In this document: in pieces, positions 1 through 7,110 of the stretch
How the letters are laid out: each line of letters begins with the position of its first letter
How positions within the stretch are numbered: the first letter of the stretch is position 1
Assembly: GCA_022772305.1 (NCBI GenBank)
Contig: JALFAQ010000088.1
Location: 25,149 to 89,148 of the forward strand
Direction of reading: 5' to 3'
Source of the DNA: Corynebacterium glucuronolyticum
GTDB lineage: Bacteria; Actinomycetota; Actinomycetes; Mycobacteriales; Mycobacteriaceae
Length of the DNA stretch: 64,000 nt
Translations under genes and position numbers: made by a program
Notes under the pieces: model-generated
Databases searched by the model: none
What the model saw: only the letters and a program-made list of their open reading frames with translations
What the model was told of the DNA's origin: nothing

Positions 1-1
1 T

Positions 2-52
2 GGAGGTCGCTCCTACAACGATCCGCGCGAGTGGCCGGAACTGGAAAACTAG
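2..52 (+). CDS. 3' end of an unidentified upstream gene (partial)
   Basis: A reading frame open from the left edge encodes a short tail ending in PREWPELEN and stops with TAG at 50-52. The last base of this stop is the first base of a GTG that opens the next frame, a TAGTG stop-start overlap typical of translational coupling. Too little is visible to name the product. Whether it is a real gene rests on the coupling and on the absence of another stop in the visible piece. Confidence 0.4.
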   Translation, partial: GGRSYNDPREWPELEN

Positions 53-741
53 TGCCGGAGAATCTGTCCCTAACTGTCGACGGCCCCGTCGCCGAGATCG
101 TTCTTGACCGGCCGGCGAAGCGCAACGCACTGACCACCGACATGGTGACGGCGGTGGCGGAGTTCGTCGCCACGCTCCCCGAGGACGTGCGCGTCATCTT
201 CCTCCGCGGGGAGGAGCCGGCGTTTTGTGGGGGAGCGGACCTGCGCGCCTCGGCGGCATCGGAGCGCTTCCATGAGGGGTTGTTCGCCATGCTCGACGGC
301 CTGGTAAACACCCGCCGGCCGGTGGTCGCGTTCGCCCATGGGCCCGCGGTGGGCGCAGGCATGGAGCTCCTGCTTGCCAGCGATATCGTCATTCTGTCCC
401 CGGAGGCCTGGTGTGAGCTTCCGCCCGCGCGTCTCGGATTCGCCCTGGACAACTGGTCGATCCGCCGGCTTGCGGACATCGTCGGCTTGGGGCATGCCCG
501 GTCGATCCTGCTCGCCTGCGACAGGGTTTCCGCGGATCGCGCCGTCTCCATCGGGCTTGCGCACAGCACCGGGGATCTCGCCTCGGCCCGCGAGATGTGC
601 GACCGGCTTGCTAGCTACCCGCCATTGGGGATTGCGCAGCTCAAAGCCGTCCTCAACGACGGTGGCTACACGCACGTTTTGTCCCCTGAGCACCAGCAGC
701 TTTTCGACGCTGCCTGGGCCGCCGTTCGCGAAAATCACTGA
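52..741 (+). CDS. enoyl-CoA hydratase/isomerase family protein
   Basis: This is a crotonase-fold protein of about 229 residues. The N-terminal strand VAEIVLDRPAKRNAL, the oxyanion-hole segment FCGGADLR and the second motif HGPAVGAGMELLLASD are typical of enoyl-CoA hydratases, which hydrate trans-2-enoyl-CoA in beta-oxidation. It is slightly shorter than the usual 255-260 residues. The position of the second catalytic Glu is occupied by CELPPARLGF, so the exact reaction (hydratase, isomerase or hydrolase) is uncertain. I start at the GTG at 52 because it overlaps the upstream stop. An in-frame GTG at 31 would add seven residues. The substrate cannot be told from the sequence. Confidence 0.85.
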   Translation: MPENLSLTVDGPVAEIVLDRPAKRNALTTDMVTAVAEFVATLPEDVRVIFLRGEEPAFCGGADLRASAASERFHEGLFAMLDGLVNTRRPVVAFAHGPAVGAGMELLLASDIVILSPEAWCELPPARLGFALDNWSIRRLADIVGLGHARSILLACDRVSADRAVSIGLAHSTGDLASAREMCDRLASYPPLGIAQLKAVLNDGGYTHVLSPEHQQLFDAAWAAVRENH

Positions 742-800
742 CCGGGCTGGTAAACTTCCACTACTTCGTGCATTAAACGATGTGGAAAGGTCGGTGCCCC

Positions 801-2174
801 ATGGACCACAGTGCCATCACCAGCGAAATCGTGTCGGTCATGTGGATCATGATTGCAGGTCTTTTGAGCCCACTGCTCAGCTTCGCCACGGGCAAGCGCG
901 TCCCCGGCGTTGTGTTTATGCTCGTCCTCGGCGTGGTCATTGGGCCACATGTCCTGGATCTGGCGGAGTCCGAAGGCGCGGTGAGTCTCCTGCGTGAGCT
1001 GGGCCTCGGCATGCTTTTCCTCCTCGCCGGTTGGGAAATCGAGATGCAGTCGATGCGCGGCCGGTCCGGTCGCGTGGCTATTTTAACCTGGGCTGCGTCC
1101 TTTGCCGTCGCCTTTTTGGCCGCTTGGCTCATCTTTGATCGCACGGATGTGCTCCAGGCGATCGTTCTCGCCATTGCTGTGTCATCCACGGCGATGGGTA
1201 CGCTCCTGCCCGTGGTGAAGGACAACGGTATTGCGCACCGCCCCGTCGGCCGTGCTGTGATGCAACACGGCGCCGTGGGTGAGCTCGGCCCCATTCTCGC
1301 GATGGCACTGCTTTTGTCTACCCGCGCCACGTGGCTCACCCTCACCATCCTCGTCTTGTTCTTCGTCGGCGCGCTCATCATCGCCTTTGTTCCGCGCACC
1401 GTCCGCGCTCTCATGCCCTGGGTGGAACGGGCGCTTCTCGACGGCCACTCCCAGACATCCCAGACCGTCATCCGGTCGGTGATGGTTCTGCTCACCGCCC
1501 TCATGGCTCTCGCCGCAGTCTTCGAGTTGGACATCGTCCTCGGCGCCTTCGCCGCCGGTATCATCCTCGAGGTTCTCGTCCCCGATAAGTTCAAGGCCAC
1601 CATGAACGCGCGTATCGACGCCGTGGGTTACGGCTTCCTCATCCCCATCTTCTTCGTGACCTCGGGCATGAGTATTGACCCGCTGGTGATCGTGAAGAAT
1701 CCGTGGATGTTCATCGCCATCATCGTGGTCATCCTCATCGCCCGTGGACTTCCCATTTTCCTTTCCGAACAGCTCCTGTCCACCCACTCCGGAATTGAAA
1801 ACCTCAACGAGCGCCTACAGCTTGGCCTCTACGGTGCTACCGCTCTTCCCATTATTGTTGCGGTCACCGATATCGCCCAGTCCCGCGAACTCATCGGCAG
1901 AGACGCAGCTAACCTCCTCGTCTGCGGTGGTGCCGCGACCGTGCTGCTGTTCCCGATGCTCGCTTACACACTGGAAAAGAACAACCCCCTTGCCGAGGAG
2001 TCCGGCGAGCCGGAGCCCAACTACACCTGGATCCGCGTCGCCGTCCCGCCTTCGGACAGGCGCAGTGGCCCGCAAAAGGAAAAGGATAACGGCCACCTGG
2101 AGGAAGGTGAGAAGCTCGGGGAGCTGAAAACCAACGACGAGATCGCCACGGAGCCGAAGAAAACCAGTCACTAA
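801..2174 (+). CDS. CPA2 family cation:proton antiporter
   Basis: This integral membrane protein of about 457 residues has a dozen hydrophobic segments between residues 10 and 390. It matches the KefB/NapA-type Na+(K+)/H+ exchanger family (CPA2), for example the conserved segments VVFMLVLGVVIGPH and AVFELDIVLGAFAAGIIL and the PIFFVTSGM motif. The C-terminal 65 residues are hydrophilic and highly charged and probably cytoplasmic. There is no RCK/TrkA-N domain, so it is not a full KefC-type channel. Start: ATG at 801 follows AAAGG at 786-789; an in-frame ATG at 780 is the alternative. It stands alone, 59 bases after the hydratase. Its role is probably pH or ion homeostasis; the transported cation is not determinable. 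Confidence 0.85.
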   Translation: MDHSAITSEIVSVMWIMIAGLLSPLLSFATGKRVPGVVFMLVLGVVIGPHVLDLAESEGAVSLLRELGLGMLFLLAGWEIEMQSMRGRSGRVAILTWAASFAVAFLAAWLIFDRTDVLQAIVLAIAVSSTAMGTLLPVVKDNGIAHRPVGRAVMQHGAVGELGPILAMALLLSTRATWLTLTILVLFFVGALIIAFVPRTVRALMPWVERALLDGHSQTSQTVIRSVMVLLTALMALAAVFELDIVLGAFAAGIILEVLVPDKFKATMNARIDAVGYGFLIPIFFVTSGMSIDPLVIVKNPWMFIAIIVVILIARGLPIFLSEQLLSTHSGIENLNERLQLGLYGATALPIIVAVTDIAQSRELIGRDAANLLVCGGAATVLLFPMLAYTLEKNNPLAEESGEPEPNYTWIRVAVPPSDRRSGPQKEKDNGHLEEGEKLGELKTNDEIATEPKKTSH

Positions 2175-2313
2175 CGTCTTAGGTTACGGGGCCGCAATGT
2201 GGGCAGTGTTAGCTACTTTTGCGTGCGCGGATGCGCCCCCTGGTGAGGGGTGTGCGTTGTGGTCACGCCTGATCGCCCCACCTGGGGGTTGGTTGTTTTG
2301 GTTTGTTGGGGGG

Positions 2314-2421
2314 TTAGGCGTTTTCTCGTTCGACCATTTTCTTGGCGAGTCTGATGGCACCGCCTTGGGCACACGGGTGCATGTTCAGTTTCGGCTCCCG
2401 TTTGCGAGTACAAGGTAAGAA
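2314..2421 (-). pseudogene. decayed C-terminal fragment of a gene homologous to the one at the right edge
   Basis: On the minus strand a 30-odd codon remnant ends LNMHPCAQGGAIRLAKKMVERENA and then TAA at 2314-2316. The partial gene at 63838-64000 contains LNMNPCAQGGAVRLARMQL in the same strand orientation, so the two are homologous. Here the frame runs into a TAG about 12 codons further upstream and has no start, so it cannot encode the whole protein. The intact family may be the HNH-endonuclease (DUF222-type) proteins that are abundant and repetitive in corynebacteria, but that identity is a guess. The rest of the 2175-2509 gap holds no gene. Confidence 0.6.
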
Positions 2422-2509
2422 AATCAAACCCCCGAGATGTATCTATACCCCACACCATAACGGTGCCGAAGGCACCCCGCAGCACACAACGGGGATAAAG
2501 ACACCCCCA

Positions 2510-3370
2510 TTAGCTGGAAAGCGCAGCTCCAGTCTGCAGAATCTCCCGTGGCGTGGGTAGGGGGAAGGGGAGGGACACCCCGGGGATGGTGATGGGGGCA
2601 TCCATGTTGATGAACTTGGACGACAGTGCGGTGTCGAGCCCCGGGGCGAGAGGAGTGGAGTTCGCGGTGTCCCACTGGCCCCAGTCGCGGGAGTAGACGT
2701 TGTTGACGTCGACGGTTACGCCGTCGATAAGCTGGGTGCGCTTAGCCGGCTGGTGGATAGTGGTGCGGGGATGGATGCGTCCGCCGGAGCCCCAATCGTG
2801 CATCCAGAAGTATTCGCCGAGGCCGTCGTTGCCCGCCCACTCGAGGACGTTGTAATTGCCGTACACACCGAGCCGAAGACCAGCGAGCTCAAGTGCCTTT
2901 TTGAAGGCCTGCAAATAGGGGCGGATTTGTCCCGCATACTGGTCCCACGTGGGGTTATCGTCGATAGCTACATAGATGGGGCGACCTGCGGGGCCACCAG
3001 CTGCGGCGTGCAAAGCGATGGCCTTCGGAGCGTGTTGGGCTGCACCAGCGGCACCGGCGAGCCAGTCGGCAGTGTCCGCGCGACCGAACTGGTACACGGA
3101 GGCGACCCCTAGACCGTGGGCGGCAAAGTCAGCTGTTTCCGAGCGGGACACGGGCTTGCCCAGCATCCAGTTTGCGCTGGGGCGCTTCTCCGATACGTAT
3201 CGGACAGCGCCGAGGTGGCCTCCGGCGCGGACGCTAGCGGCGGAGGGAACACCACCGGAGTAGTCAATGACGGTGCCCACGATGGGGCCGAGAGCTGCTG
3301 CTGGCTGTGCTGCGACGACGGCACCGGTAGCGGCGAGCAGAGTTGCCTTCATGAAAGTGCGACGATCCAT
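2510..3370 (-). CDS. Tat-exported DUF1906 glycoside-hydrolase-like protein
   Basis: This protein of 286 residues starts with a twin-arginine signal, MDRRTFMKATLLAATGAVVA, followed by an AxA cleavage region (QPAAA) near residue 26. The mature part has the features of the DUF1906 (Rv2525c-like) glycoside-hydrolase-like TIM barrel: GTVIDYSGG at the first strand, PIYVAIDDN with paired acidic residues mid-protein, and LGVYGNYNVLEW. Rv2525c of Mycobacterium tuberculosis is a Tat substrate of the same family. The substrate is unknown, probably a cell-wall glycan. The start ATG at 3370 places the RR motif at residues 3-4; longer in-frame starts would bury it. No partner gene is adjacent; tRNA-Arg and its terminator lie upstream. 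Confidence 0.85.
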   Translation of the reverse strand: MDRRTFMKATLLAATGAVVAAQPAAALGPIVGTVIDYSGGVPSAASVRAGGHLGAVRYVSEKRPSANWMLGKPVSRSETADFAAHGLGVASVYQFGRADTADWLAGAAGAAQHAPKAIALHAAAGGPAGRPIYVAIDDNPTWDQYAGQIRPYLQAFKKALELAGLRLGVYGNYNVLEWAGNDGLGEYFWMHDWGSGGRIHPRTTIHQPAKRTQLIDGVTVDVNNVYSRDWGQWDTANSTPLAPGLDTALSSKFINMDAPITIPGVSLPFPLPTPREILQTGAALSS

Positions 3371-3417
3371 GGCTGTAACAATAGCAACAATAGTCACAAA
3401 AGGCTGGCTGGCGAATG

Positions 3418-3455
3418 AAAAAAACCTCGCTCGCCGGAAAAACCGGTGGGCGAGG
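3418..3455 (-). terminator. intrinsic terminator of tRNA-Arg
   Basis: A 13-base-pair stem (3425-3437 with 3443-3455, one imperfect pair) has a 5-base loop and is followed on the minus strand by seven U residues (A tract at 3418-3424). It lies 12 bases after the tRNA-Arg 3' end and separates the tRNA from the DUF1906 gene. Confidence 0.85.
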
Positions 3456-3466
3456 AGTGAAAAATG

Positions 3467-3539
3467 TGCCCCAGAGAGGATTCGAACCTCCGACACCCGC
3501 TTTAGGAGAGCGGTGCTCTATCCCCTGAGCTACTGGGGC
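3467..3539 (-). tRNA. tRNA-Arg (anticodon CCT)
   Basis: The 73-base cloverleaf read on the minus strand has acceptor GCCCCAG/CTGGGGC with discriminator A, a D-arm with AGGGGATA, anticodon stem CCGCT/AGCGG with loop CTCCTAA (anticodon CCT, reading AGG), and T-arm GGAGG-TTCGAAT-CCTCT. The CCA end is not encoded. AGG is a rare Arg codon in high-GC actinobacteria. Confidence 0.97.
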
Positions 3540-3673
3540 AGGGATAAACCTCGTATAGGGTACAACATTCGGGTAGGGGTTTAAAAAAATGCCCCCGCAT
3601 TCAAGAATTTCCCCTCTGTTCCCTCTAGGCTGGAAAGTAACTATAACCGACTTTTCCTGAGGATGGCACTTCT

Positions 3674-3952
3674 ATGAGTGAGAAAACTAACCCTACTTTT
3701 ACAGACGTCAACCGGCGTGAGTTCATCTGCGAGCAGGTGGAGAAGGACGGGGTGCTCGTCCTCGCCGTCGACCGCATCCAGGAGGATGGCAGCCGTAAGC
3801 GCGTCATGCTTCTGAACAAGTTCGATGCCAAGAAGCTGTCTGCGTCATGCGAGCTGTACCTGCAGACCATCTTCTCTGCTGCATTCGCTAAGGACAGCTC
3901 TTCGCTGTCCCCGGAGGAAATGCTTCAGCTCTTCGGCACGGCGGATGACTAA
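3674..3952 (+). CDS. conserved small protein of unknown function
   Basis: This acidic 92-residue protein has no signal or membrane segment. It reads as an alpha/beta fold, with a strand-rich N-terminal half (GVLVLAVDRI, KRVMLLNKF) and a helical C-terminal half ending in SPEEMLQLFGTADD. I do not recognise a named family. Its stop overlaps the start of cobF by eight bases, so the two are translationally coupled and co-transcribed. No function can be assigned. The ATG follows GAGG (3659-3662) at about 11 bases. Confidence 0.75.
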   Translation: MSEKTNPTFTDVNRREFICEQVEKDGVLVLAVDRIQEDGSRKRVMLLNKFDAKKLSASCELYLQTIFSAAFAKDSSSLSPEEMLQLFGTADD

Positions 3953-4670
3953 TCACACAATCCTTGTTATCGGTATAGGGGCCGGAAATCCTGAGCACCT
4001 TACCGTTGAGGCGATAAACGCCATGAAGTCTGCAGATGCGGTCATAGCCATGGATAAGGGCGACGCGAAAGCAGATCTGCTGGGTCTGCGCACCTACCTG
4101 CTGGAGAAATATGCACCGGGCACTCCGCTCATTACGGTGGAGGATCCGGAGCGGGACCGCAATCCTGCCGATTACAAGGCGGAAGTGGAGCGGTGGCACC
4201 AAGCACGCGCAGATAAGTTAAAGGCGGCGATGCCGGAGGGCACGATCGCCTTCCTCGTGTGGGGCGACCCTAACCTGTATGATTCGACGCTGCGCATCCT
4301 GGAACGCATGGGTGAGACCGATATTCGCGTCATCCCCGGAATTACGTCGATCCAGTCGCTGACGGCTACGTTCAAGCTGGTACTGAATAAGATCGGCGGG
4401 CCGATCACCATCACCACCGGCAGACAGCTGGAGTCGGCGACAACACCGCCTGATAACACAGTGGTGATGCTCGACGGGCACAGTGCCTGGCAGGCGAATG
4501 TGGGTGAGAATACCTACATCTGGTGGGGTGCCTACCTGGGGACGGAAAACGAAGTCCTTCGACAGGGCTACGTGAAGGATATCGGCGAGGAGCTCGCTGA
4601 GCTAAAGGCCACGCTGCGGAAAGAGCATGGCTGGATTATGGATATCTACCTGCTTCGCGATAAAGCGTAA
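3945..4670 (+). CDS. cobF: precorrin-6A synthase (deacetylating), CobF-type SAM methyltransferase
   Basis: At 241 residues this matches the family length. It has the tetrapyrrole methylase fold: the N-terminal ILVIGIGAGNPEHLTVEAI loop, then LVWGDPNLYDSTLRI, then VIPGITSIQSLTA. The RNPADY segment and the C-terminal HGWIMDIYL are typical of CobF, which methylates C-1 of precorrin-5 in aerobic cobalamin synthesis. No other cob gene lies in the window, so it is an orphan here. Orphan cobF copies occur in corynebacteria, and its real role (cobalamin synthesis versus another tetrapyrrole) is uncertain. The ATG at 3945 lies inside the preceding gene, giving coupled translation. Confidence 0.88.
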   Translation: MTNHTILVIGIGAGNPEHLTVEAINAMKSADAVIAMDKGDAKADLLGLRTYLLEKYAPGTPLITVEDPERDRNPADYKAEVERWHQARADKLKAAMPEGTIAFLVWGDPNLYDSTLRILERMGETDIRVIPGITSIQSLTATFKLVLNKIGGPITITTGRQLESATTPPDNTVVMLDGHSAWQANVGENTYIWWGAYLGTENEVLRQGYVKDIGEELAELKATLRKEHGWIMDIYLLRDKA

Positions 4671-4676
4671 AGGCAT

Positions 4677-4714
4677 AAAAAATCTCCCATCCGCAAAAGG
4701 ATGGGAGATTCTTT
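4677..4714. terminator. bidirectional intrinsic terminator between cobF and mrx1
   Basis: A perfect 12-base-pair stem (4681-4692 with 4699-4710) closes a GCAAAA loop and is flanked by an A-tract on the left and TTCTTT on the right. It can therefore stop transcription of the convergent cobF and thyA-folA-mrx1 units from both sides. Confidence 0.85.
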
Positions 4715-4721
4715 CGTGCGC

Positions 4722-4982
4722 TTACTGGGCACCTTCGAGCTCCTTGAGCTTGGCCCGAACCTCGCTTGCAGGCGGGTTGGTGACGGTCGTGCCGTCGGAG
4801 TAGTGAACAGTGGGGACGACACGGTTGCCGTCGTTTACCGATTCCACAAACTCCGCAGCCTTCTCGTCTTCCTCCACGTTAATGGTGGTGTACGGGGTTT
4901 CGGTGCGGTCGAGTGCTTTGAGGAGCTTGGCGCAGTAGGGGCACCAGTCCGTCATGTAAATGGTTGCGTGTTGGGTACTCAT
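4722..4982 (-). CDS. mrx1: mycoredoxin (glutaredoxin-like, CPYC)
   Basis: This 86-residue thioredoxin-fold protein has the redox motif CPYC at residues 14-17 (MTDWCPYC) and the cis-proline region VVPTVHYSDG. These are the marks of actinobacterial mycoredoxin-1, which reduces mycothiol mixed disulfides using mycothiol/mycothione reductase. It is the last gene of thyA-folA-mrx1. Its ATG overlaps the folA stop (ATGA at 4979-4982). The operon context, next to nucleotide reduction/methylation genes, is conserved in corynebacteria, but the functional reason is not obvious. Confidence 0.85.
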   Translation of the reverse strand: MSTQHATIYMTDWCPYCAKLLKALDRTETPYTTINVEEDEKAAEFVESVNDGNRVVPTVHYSDGTTVTNPPASEVRAKLKELEGAQ

Positions 4983-5482
4983 GCCTTACGAGTGTACTCG
5001 TGGAACGAGTAGCGTACGGGGCTGTCAGCGTGGGTAAGGGATCCCTTCGCAGAGGTCTCCCAATCACCGGCGGTGGTGTGGGAAAACGCAGGGTCGGAGG
5101 CGACATTGGGGACGGTGACGGGGGAATCGAAGGTACCGTTGAGGAGGACGTCGACAAGCGTGACGGAGATCCGCGAGAGCCGGGGGTACAAGGACTGGTA
5201 CAGCGAGCCACCGCCGATGAGCCAGCCATCGAACTCGTCGGGGACGGAGGTAACCACGGTGGCGCCGGCGGACCAGTCGCCCGGTTCCCGGGTAGACAGG
5301 ACGAGGTTGATGCGACCGGGGAGCGCGCGGGAACCGATGGATTCCCACGTCTTTCGCCCCATGAGGATGTCCTCGCCCATGGTGGTGTTTTTGAAGTGGC
5401 GGAGGTCCTCCGGCAGGTGCCAGGGCATGGAGGAGCCGTCGCCGATGATGCCGTCGCGTGACTGTGCCCAGATTGCTTTCAT
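4979..5482 (-). CDS. folA: dihydrofolate reductase
   Basis: This 167-residue protein has the DHFR order of motifs: KAIWAQSRDGIIG at the N-terminus, the substrate-binding MPWHLPEDLRHFK with the catalytic acid, MGRKTWESIG for NADPH binding, and WLIGGGSLYQ. It reduces dihydrofolate to tetrahydrofolate and so regenerates the cofactor consumed by the upstream ThyA. The ATG at 5482 lies two bases beyond the thyA stop, and the stop overlaps mrx1, so all three are coupled. In-frame sequence further upstream lies inside thyA and was excluded. Confidence 0.95.
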   Translation of the reverse strand: MKAIWAQSRDGIIGDGSSMPWHLPEDLRHFKNTTMGEDILMGRKTWESIGSRALPGRINLVLSTREPGDWSAGATVVTSVPDEFDGWLIGGGSLYQSLYPRLSRISVTLVDVLLNGTFDSPVTVPNVASDPAFSHTTAGDWETSAKGSLTHADSPVRYSFHEYTRKA

Positions 5483-5484
5483 AC

Positions 5485-6285
5485 CTATACCGCAACCTGT
5501 GCCTTGATGGAGGGGTGGGGGTCGTAGCCGACGAGATTGATGTGCTCGAAGGTGTAGTCGAAGATGCTCGGCGCGTGGGTGAGGTCGAGGCGGGGGTAGG
5601 GGCGCGGTTCGCGGCTGAGCTGCTCGCGAACCTGGTCGCGATGGTTGTCGTAGATGTGGCAGTCGCCGCCGGTCCACACGAAGTCGCCGACCTCAAGGCC
5701 CGCCTGCTGGGCGAACATGTGGGTGAGGAGGGAGTAGGAGGCGATGTTGAACGGCACGCCGAGGAACATGTCGCAGGAGCGCTGGTAGAGCTGGCAGCTG
5801 AGCTTGCCGTCGGCTACGTAGAGCTGGAACAGGAGGTGGCAGGGCGGAAGCGCCATGTTGTCCAGTTCGCTGACGTTCCAGGCGGAGACGATGTTGCGGC
5901 GGGAATTGGGATCCTTCTTCAGCAGATCGAGGGCACCGGCGATCTGGTCGATGTGTTCGCCGTTGGGGGTGGGCCAGCTGCGCCACTGTACGCCGTAGAT
6001 GGGGCCGAGTTCGCCGTTTTCGTCGGCCCATTCGTCCCAGATGGAGACGTTGTTCTCGTGGAGCCAGGCGACGTTGGAGTCGCCACGGAGGAACCACAGG
6101 AGTTCCCCGACAACCGACTTCCAGTGCACCTTCTTCGTCGTGATGAGGGGGAAGGCCGTGGCCAGGTTGAACCGCATCTGCTTTCCGAACAGGCTGGTTG
6201 TGCCCGTGCCGGTGCGGTCGTCCTTGTGCGTCCCCTCCTCCAGGATTTCGCGGAGGAGGTCTTCGTACGGTGTCGGAATTGTCAT
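5485..6285 (-). CDS. thyA: thymidylate synthase
   Basis: This 266-residue classical (folate-dependent, non-flavin) thymidylate synthase makes dTMP from dUMP. Visible motifs are [11 protein letters not shown], the active-site [11 protein letters not shown] with the catalytic Cys, [17 protein letters not shown] and the C-terminal [11 protein letters not shown]. The start ATG lies exactly seven bases after a TAGACT hexamer (minus strand, 6293-6298) with no Shine-Dalgarno, so the mRNA is probably leaderless. It is the first gene of thyA-folA-mrx1. Confidence 0.96.
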   Translation of the reverse strand: MTIPTPYEDLLREILEEGTHKDDRTGTGTTSLFGKQMRFNLATAFPLITTKKVHWKSVVGELLWFLRGDSNVAWLHENNVSIWDEWADENGELGPIYGVQWRSWPTPNGEHIDQIAGALDLLKKDPNSRRNIVSAWNVSELDNMALPPCHLLFQLYVADGKLSCQLYQRSCDMFLGVPFNIASYSLLTHMFAQQAGLEVGDFVWTGGDCHIYDNHRDQVREQLSREPRPYPRLDLTHAPSIFDYTFEHINLVGYDPHPSIKAQVAV

Positions 6286-6317
6286 GCTGACCAGTCTAAC
6301 CCAGCCAGGTGTGCGGG

Positions 6318-7076
6318 CTAGTAGCTCCCGTTGGCTTCCTTGTACTCGGCGCACAGAGCGAGGATCTCGTCGGCCATGTCGGGGCGGCAGATAAGCACGT
6401 CGGGGAGGTAGGGATCCCGGTTGTTGTAGGTGAGCTCGGATCCGTCGAGGCGTGAGCAGTGGAGGCCTGCTGCTTGCGCGACACCGACGGGGGCGGCGGA
6501 GTCCCACTCGTATTGTCCGCCGGCGTGGATGTAGGCATCGGCATCGCCGAGGAGGACGCGCATGGCCTTGGCGCCGGCGGAGCCATATTCGGTGAGCTCG
6601 GAGCCGGTGCGCTCAGCCACGAAGGTGGCTACCTTGGGGGCGCGGTTACGGGAGACGATGATTTTGCCGGACTTGGGTCCGAGAACCGCGCGGGCTTCGT
6701 CGGAGAAGAAGGTGACTCCGATATCAGGCAGCCCGACGGCGGCGTGGAGCGGCTTGTGGTTTTCCACGAGCGCGATGTGGACGGCCCAATCCTGGCGGCC
6801 GGTGGCGAATTCCTTCGTGCCGTCGAGGGGGTCGATGATCCAGACGCGGTTCTTGTTCAGGCGGGCCGGGTTATCGGCTGCCTCTTCTGAGAGGAAGCCG
6901 TCGTCGGGGCGGTGCTGCGCGAGGACGCGGGCGATCCAGTTTTGGGCCAGGTCGTCGCCGGCATCGCCGAGGTTGAGAGCCTGCAGTAGTCCCACCCCGC
7001 GGATTCCTTTGAGGATTTCTGAGGTGCCTACGGCGAGGCGGTGGGTCAGTGTTGCGTCGTCCAAGTGAGCAGTCAT
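6318..7076 (-). CDS. cysQ: inositol-monophosphatase family phosphatase, CysQ-like 3'(2'),5'-bisphosphate nucleotidase
   Basis: This 252-residue protein has the lithium-sensitive phosphatase metal sites: EEAADN near residue 65, [15 protein letters not shown] near 80-95 and [15 protein letters not shown] near 190. The DPLDGTKEF form is characteristic of CysQ, which removes the 3' phosphate of PAP/PAPS in sulfate assimilation. The actinobacterial homologue can also act on inositol-1-phosphate or fructose-1,6-bisphosphate. It is divergent from lhr with a 34-base gap. The ATG at 7076 lies six bases after TATTAT on the minus strand, suggesting leaderless expression. Confidence 0.88.
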   Translation of the reverse strand: MTAHLDDATLTHRLAVGTSEILKGIRGVGLLQALNLGDAGDDLAQNWIARVLAQHRPDDGFLSEEAADNPARLNKNRVWIIDPLDGTKEFATGRQDWAVHIALVENHKPLHAAVGLPDIGVTFFSDEARAVLGPKSGKIIVSRNRAPKVATFVAERTGSELTEYGSAGAKAMRVLLGDADAYIHAGGQYEWDSAAPVGVAQAAGLHCSRLDGSELTYNNRDPYLPDVLICRPDMADEILALCAEYKEANGSY

Positions 7077-7110
7077 GGTTACATAATACGGTCTCCACTA
7101 GATTGAAGGC
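7077..7110. promoter_or_regulatory. compact divergent cysQ/lhr promoter region
   Basis: The whole gap is 34 bases. On the minus strand TATTAT (plus 7083-7088) lies six bases before the cysQ ATG. On the plus strand TAGATT (7099-7104) lies six bases before the lhr ATG, which also has GAAGG just upstream. Both genes are therefore probably leaderless or nearly so, with back-to-back RNA polymerase sites. This is predicted from spacing only. Confidence 0.5.
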
